In this document: positions 61,898 through 64,000 of the stretch, piece after piece
Numbering within the stretch: position 1 is the stretch's first letter
How the letters are laid out: every line of letters begins with the position of its first letter
Source: Alteromonas naphthalenivorans
GTDB lineage: Bacteria; Pseudomonadota; Gammaproteobacteria; Enterobacterales; Alteromonadaceae
Assembly (NCBI RefSeq): GCF_000213655.1
Contig: NC_015554.1
Span: forward strand, 4,650,001-4,714,000
Direction of reading: 5' to 3'
Length of the DNA: 64,000 bases
Translations under genes and position numbers: made by a program
Notes under the pieces: generated by a model
Databases searched by the model: none
What the model saw: only the letters and a program-made list of their open reading frames with translations
What the model was told of the DNA's origin: nothing

Positions 61898-63127
61898 CTA
61901 GGGTTCCCCTCTCGTAGTTGGTAAAACATCATCCCTATCACGCAGAGCATCCAACTGATCAGCCCAAGCCTGCATCATCTTGGTACGCTCTGCTAAGTAC
62001 ATTGAGCGATTATAAGCCCTTGAAGTAGCTGTACCTGTAAGGTGGGCTAGCTGGGTTTCAATCACATCATGGTGCCACCCCTGCTCATGTAAAATCGTCG
62101 ATGCCGTGCTCCTGAAGCCGTGTGCGGACATTACATCAGCACCATAACCAAGATCCCGCAAACGATTGGTCATCACATTCTTACTTATAGGCTGATCACT
62201 ATTACGCTGACTGGGGAATACATACGGCGAATAGCTGGTTACTTCATAAACATTTTTAAGCTGAGTCACTACTTGTTCGGCAAGCGGTACAAGGTGTTCT
62301 CGGCCACGCTTCATTTCTTCACCAGGTATTGTCAGCAGCATATTGTCAAAATCGATGTATTCCCATTTAAGGCATCTAATTTCCCCAGGTCTCAAGAATA
62401 ACCGGGGAATAAGCCTTAACGCTTCTACAGTACAAAAGCTGCCAGATTCAGTTGTATCAATATCCCGAATAAGCTGCCCTAAGGCCAAAGGCTTTGTGAT
62501 AGCCGCTCTGTGCTTAACTTTTGGCATAGGCTTGAGAATATCACTCATAGGTAAGCCCTGAGCAGGATTGATACGGGTATATCTGTGTGCCAAGGCATAA
62601 CCAAAGATACGATTGATCACTGAAAGGATTGTGGGGGCTACACGGCGCTTACCCGCCGCCTCGATAGACAGCATTAGCTCTGTGATATGCCCTTGATCAA
62701 TCATATCTATCTGTAGCTTTGATAATGGAGCCATATCAACCGTTATCCAGCGCTTAACCTTATTGGTGTGGTCTTCCGACCAGCTAGACTTCTGCTGCTT
62801 CCACCAAGTCAACGCAAGCTCGCCAAATTGGCGGCCATCAGCTTTAGATTCCCTCTTTTTAGCCCGTCTTTCATCAGCAGGGTTAATCCCCTGAACCAGC
62901 TGGGCTCGTGCTTGGGCAGCCATTGATCTCGCCTCAACTAGGGGTATCGTAGGGTACTGCCCCAGAGCCAACTCTTGATGCTTATTATTAAACCGATAAC
63001 GCATACGCCAAAGCTTGGAACCATTGCTTTTTATCAATAAAAACAAACCATTACCATCACTTTTCTTTGTCTGTTTCTTGCCTTCAGGACAGATAGAGTT
63101 CTTAACTTCCAACGCTGTTAAAGCCAT
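61898..63127 (-). CDS. int: P4-type tyrosine integrase of the ICE
   Basis: 409 residues. An N-terminal arm-binding domain (DUF4102-like: KKSDGNGLFLLIKSNGSKLW, ~20-40) is followed by the core-binding part and the catalytic domain. Catalytic residues: Arg in FLRPGEIRCLKWE (~248), HGFRSTAS (~345), and the Tyr in ATSRAYNRSMYLAER (~378-384). A good ribosome site (GAGGTGAGAT) precedes the ATG. The gene starts 228 bp from the right attachment repeat and reads away from groEL, as expected for the enzyme that inserted the element there. Confidence 0.93.
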   Translation of the reverse strand: MALTALEVKNSICPEGKKQTKKSDGNGLFLLIKSNGSKLWRMRYRFNNKHQELALGQYPTIPLVEARSMAAQARAQLVQGINPADERRAKKRESKADGRQFGELALTWWKQQKSSWSEDHTNKVKRWITVDMAPLSKLQIDMIDQGHITELMLSIEAAGKRRVAPTILSVINRIFGYALAHRYTRINPAQGLPMSDILKPMPKVKHRAAITKPLALGQLIRDIDTTESGSFCTVEALRLIPRLFLRPGEIRCLKWEYIDFDNMLLTIPGEEMKRGREHLVPLAEQVVTQLKNVYEVTSYSPYVFPSQRNSDQPISKNVMTNRLRDLGYGADVMSAHGFRSTASTILHEQGWHHDVIETQLAHLTGTATSRAYNRSMYLAERTKMMQAWADQLDALRDRDDVLPTTRGEP

Positions 63128-63214
63128 ATCTCACCTCAATGTGGGTGCAAGTAGGGGTATGATGCAGGGTATCAGCTACGATAATACCCTAAATTTCAGA
63201 CAATTACATATGAC

Positions 63215-63235
63215 GATACCCCTCATAATACCCCT
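63215..63235. promoter_or_regulatory. Subterminal integrase arm-type site (right)
   Basis: GATACCCCTCATAATACCCC, matching the left site at 14939-14958. Nearby 63157-63175 carries GGGGTATGATGCAGGGTAT, an inverted variant of the same ATACCC motif. Binding by the integrase is inferred. Confidence 0.5.
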
Positions 63236-63293
63236 AAAATCTTCAGGATTGTGTGCGATACCAGTAGACCTTATGAGACAAGAAGGCATAAAA

Positions 63294-63324
63294 AAAGCCC
63301 GTAAACCAAAGGTTTACGGGCTTT
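63294..63324 (-). terminator. Terminator serving groEL
   Basis: A perfect 14-bp stem, AAAGCCCGTAAACC / GGTTTACGGGCTTT, loop AAA, followed on the minus strand by a T-run. It lies inside the element end, so the element seems to bring a terminator for its target gene. Confidence 0.88.
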
Positions 63325-63354
63325 ATAGGACTTAATGAGACTAAGTCATGACGT

Positions 63355-63372
63355 TTACATCATGCCGCCCAT
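63355..63372. repeat. Right attachment repeat within groEL 3' end
   Basis: Identical to 14870-14887; it comprises the last five codons and stop of groEL. Confidence 0.85.
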
Positions 63373-64000
63373 TCCACCCATGCCGCCCATATCAGGCATT
63401 GCAGGCGCTGCTTCGTCTTGAGGTATATCTGCAATCATGGCTTCAGTTGTAATCATAAGTGAAGCGATTGATGCTGCGAACTGTAGTGCAGAGCGCGTTA
63501 CTTTAGTTGGGTCAAGAATACCCATCTCTAGCATGTCGCCGTACGTGTCGTTGCCCGCATTGTAACCGTAGTTACCGTCGCCATTTTTCACTTCGTTAAC
63601 CACAACAGATGCTTCTGCACCGGCGTTGCTAGCGATTTGACGTAAAGGCGCTTCCATTGCACGTAGTGCAAGCTTAATACCTACAGTTTGGTCTTCGTTT
63701 TCGCCAGTTAGGCTAGCAAGCTTAGCTGCTGCACGAACTAGCGCCACACCACCACCAGGTACTACGCCTTCTTCAACCGCGGCGCGAGTTGCATGAAGTG
63801 CATCTTCAACGCGGTCTTTCTTCTCTTTCATTTCTACTTCGGTAGCAGCACCAACTTTAATTACTGCAACACCGCCAGAAAGCTTAGCTAAACGCTCTTG
63901 AAGCTTTTCTTTGTCGTAGTCTGAAGAAGAGTCTTCAATTTGACCTTTAATTTGAGCACAACGGCCTTCTATCGCTTCTTCGTCGCCGTTACCATCAACA
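63355..64000 (-). CDS. groEL: Chaperonin GroEL (3' part)
   Basis: The gene runs off the right edge; the 5' part is missing. The readable chain includes [40 protein letters not shown], the ATP-site block VVPGGGVAL and the C-terminal GGM-repeat tail ending MGGMM. All are typical of the essential 60-kDa chaperonin. The insertion preserves the reading frame because the attachment repeat restores the last codons. Confidence 0.97.
   Translation of the reverse strand, partial: VDGNGDEEAIEGRCAQIKGQIEDSSSDYDKEKLQERLAKLSGGVAVIKVGAATEVEMKEKKDRVEDALHATRAAVEEGVVPGGGVALVRAAAKLASLTGENEDQTVGIKLALRAMEAPLRQIASNAGAEASVVVNEVKNGDGNYGYNAGNDTYGDMLEMGILDPTKVTRSALQFAASIASLMITTEAMIADIPQDEAAPAMPDMGGMGGMGGMM

Larger units (their letters stand above)
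14870..63372. mobile_element. PFGI-1/TIGR037xx-class ICE (or ICE-derived island) in groEL 3' end
   Basis: An element of about 48.5 kb between identical 18-bp direct repeats (14870-14887 and 63355-63372). Related subterminal motifs lie at both ends (14939-14958, 63215-63235). A P4-type integrase sits at the right end and alpA at the left. Contents: a nearly complete mating-pore gene set, TraD coupling protein, PilL-like protein, parB-like gene, STY4534/DUF3577 gene, higBA, QatABCD and envelope cargo. I see no relaxase, ParA/DnaB or topoisomerase gene, so autonomous transfer is uncertain. Confidence 0.85.

Overview
The window looks like chromosome from a marine gammaproteobacterium, most likely Alteromonadales/Alteromonadaceae. 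This is inferred from gene style (permease-fused hybrid kinase, Zur-controlled zinc GTPase operon, GGDEF-EAL protein, groEL ending in GGM repeats); no marker gene settles the species. Nearly all of positions 14870-63372 is one integrative and conjugative element (ICE) of the PFGI-1/TIGR037xx conjugation class, inserted at the 3' end of groEL.

Layout. (1) 1-7.3 kb, chromosomal: 3' part of a permease-type hybrid histidine kinase with a LuxR-type response regulator, a zinc-starvation operon (Zur box, zigA-like GTPase, DUF1826), and a membrane GGDEF-EAL protein. (2) 7.5-14.9 kb, a degraded island: a beta-propeller-like remnant, a 15-codon peptide gene, a TPR membrane protein, then three cargo modules (serine-dehydrogenase-type protease plus a 55-aa partner, a PIN-like protein, a DUF2971 protein), each preceded by debris of a tyrosine recombinase. 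Two imperfect copies of a segment that ends in a groEL-3'-like sequence (9385-9507, 14745-14887) suggest repeated insertion at the same site. (3) 14.87-63.37 kb, the ICE: alpA and a tRNA-Leu(CAA) at the left end; DUF2857, radC-like and STY4534/DUF3577 genes; the mating-pore genes in minus-strand operons (18.7-32.4 kb and 50.0-55.4 kb); cargo at two points; a 1.5 kb non-coding, repeat-rich stretch beside a second tyrosine recombinase; parB-like gene, higBA toxin-antitoxin and the P4-type integrase beside groEL. (4) 63.36-64 kb: 3' part of groEL on the minus strand.

The large cargo block (32.5-49.8 kb) sits between the RAQPRD and TIGR03747 genes. It has two parts: a complete QatABCD anti-phage operon, then an envelope group (patatin-like lipoprotein, GltS, small K+ channel, tripartite RND efflux pump, several lipoproteins, LpxR-type lipid A deacylase, lipase-like lipoprotein). 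A second cargo point between the TraC-like ATPase and TIGR03757 holds a membrane protein of unknown function. A coupling protein and mating-pore set are present, but I find no recognisable relaxase between the element's ends. That, with a 27-bp repeat spaced exactly 42 bp, a thrice-repeated hairpin element and the second recombinase, makes the 56.0-58.7 kb region the best place to look for something undescribed.
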